Origin: Marinomonas primoryensis
GTDB lineage: Bacteria > Pseudomonadota > Gammaproteobacteria > Pseudomonadales > Marinomonadaceae
Length of the DNA: 64,000 nucleotides
Assembly (NCBI RefSeq): GCF_013372285.1
Contig: NZ_CP054301.1
Coordinates: 3,500,001-3,564,000 of the forward strand
Direction: 5' to 3'
Part shown: positions 63,263 to 64,000 of the stretch, in pieces
How positions within the stretch are numbered: the first letter of the stretch is position 1
Layout: each line of letters begins with the position of its first letter
Notes under the pieces: model-generated
Told to the model about the DNA's origin: nothing
The model's input: the letters and a program-made list of their open reading frames with translations, nothing else
Databases searched by the model: none
Program-made: the position numbers and the translations under genes

Positions 63263-64000
63263 AACCGATGGTATTGTCTTTTCTTCTGTTCACCATGGTG
63301 TTGATATTAGTGGCTTTGAACCTTTCTTTTGGTGCGGTCAGTCTGTCGTTGAACGACATCATCAGCGGCTTCACACCATCGTCTGAATTCTACTTCACCA
63401 TTCATGAATACCGGTTACCCAGAACCCTATTAGCCGTGTTGGTTGGCGGTATGATGGCGCTGTCTGGGGCATTAGTACAAGGTGTGATTCGAAACCCATT
63501 AGCTTCCCCCGATATTTTGGGTGTTAGCCACGGAGCAGGTCTGGCGGCGGTGGTGTTAATGACCTTATTTCCTCATGTGTCCGTGTATTGGTTGCCTTGG
63601 GCGGCGTTATGCGGCGGTTTGTTGGCTGCTTTACTTCTTTGGTTGTTGTGTGGGTCTCACAGTAGCGCAATCAAATTGGCCATTACTGGGATTGCGCTGG
63701 CCACACTTTATAGTAGTTTGGTCGATTTTTTAATGCTGACTCAACCTTTAGAGATAAACAACGCCTTGCTCTGGTTAACAGGCAGCTTATGGGGTCGAGG
63801 GTGGGATCAGGTAGTAATGATTTTACCTTGGCTTAGTTTGGTGCCGGTGGCTTTTTGGCTAGCGAAACGCATGAACCTTGTGCAGTTAGGCGATGACGTT
63901 GCAACCAGCTTAGGCGTATCCATTCCGGTAACCCGCTTAATGGTTTTGGCTATTGCGGTTGGTATGACAGCGGCCTGTGTCTCTATCTGTGGACCCATTG
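63259..64000 (+). CDS. Iron-siderophore ABC transporter permease (FecD-like), cut at right edge
   Basis: About 247 residues visible, ATG 63259. Starts MKPMVLSFLLFTMVLILVALNLSFGA; HEYRLPRTLLAVLVGGMMALSGALVQ and RNPLASPDILGVSHGAGLA match FecD. LGDDVATSLGVSIPVTR coupling loop present. The end and the expected FecE ATPase lie outside. Confidence 0.92.
   Translation, partial: MKPMVLSFLLFTMVLILVALNLSFGAVSLSLNDIISGFTPSSEFYFTIHEYRLPRTLLAVLVGGMMALSGALVQGVIRNPLASPDILGVSHGAGLAAVVLMTLFPHVSVYWLPWAALCGGLLAALLLWLLCGSHSSAIKLAITGIALATLYSSLVDFLMLTQPLEINNALLWLTGSLWGRGWDQVVMILPWLSLVPVAFWLAKRMNLVQLGDDVATSLGVSIPVTRLMVLAIAVGMTAACVSICGPI

Overview
The window looks like chromosome of a marine gammaproteobacterium of the Marinomonas/Oceanospirillales type. 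This is judged from the gene set (glnA-ntrBC, typA, thiI, gpmM-envC-ctpA-yibQ, yibN-grxC-secB, several TRAP and ABC importers) and from protein resemblance to Pseudomonas and Marinomonas families; no search was possible. It is gene-dense and mostly ordinary, with one IS element, one integron-type cassette block and two repeat-rich intergenic stretches.

Layout. 1-2.5 kb: part of a carnitine-type catabolic locus (BKACE/DUF849 enzyme, GlxA/CdhR-like regulator, hotdog thioesterase). 2.5-12.5 kb: housekeeping and nitrogen control (dtd, typA, thiI, glnA, ntrB, ntrC, a UPF0325/DUF3461 protein, tsaC). glnA and ntrBC each carry a readable sigma-54 promoter with NtrC-type sites. 12.6-17.6 kb: a branched-chain amino acid ABC importer, livKHMGF. 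18.1-23.4 kb: gpmM-envC-ctpA-yibQ. 23.5-29.4 kb: a lysine/pipecolate degradation block (LysR, amaA, amaB, LysR, short DUF1338 2-oxoadipate enzyme). It lies between gpmM and yibN-grxC-secB, which are direct neighbours in enterobacteria. 31-34.3 kb: three lipoprotein genes including an LpoB homologue. 34.4-35.8 kb: a complete IS4-family element with an 11-bp target duplication, inserted in what was a bidirectional terminator. 35.8-41.3 kb: a TRAP transporter next to pobA and its AraC-type regulator. 41.4-44.6 kb: a 57-aa protein, an EAL-CBS-GGDEF protein and an LpxH-like phosphoesterase.

44.66-48.32 kb holds an array of integron-type cassettes, all on the minus strand, with three clear attC sites and a fourth likely one. 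No integrase is in the window. One cassette carries two genes: a TIR-like protein with an AbiJ-type N-terminus, followed 17 bp later by an HExxH metallopeptidase. This is the best candidate for an undescribed (anti-phage) system. 48.3-49.3 kb is gene-free and packed with 145-bp tandem repeats.

49.3-56 kb: a DEDDh exonuclease with a cNMP/CBS/DUF294 protein, a 266-bp MITE-like inverted repeat, and a complete siaABCD c-di-GMP signalling operon. 56.4-61.2 kb: a gluconate regulon (TRAP dctPQM, gntK, LacI-type GntR) with three matching operators. 61.4-64 kb: a FecBCD-type iron importer with a Fur-box-like site, cut by the right edge.
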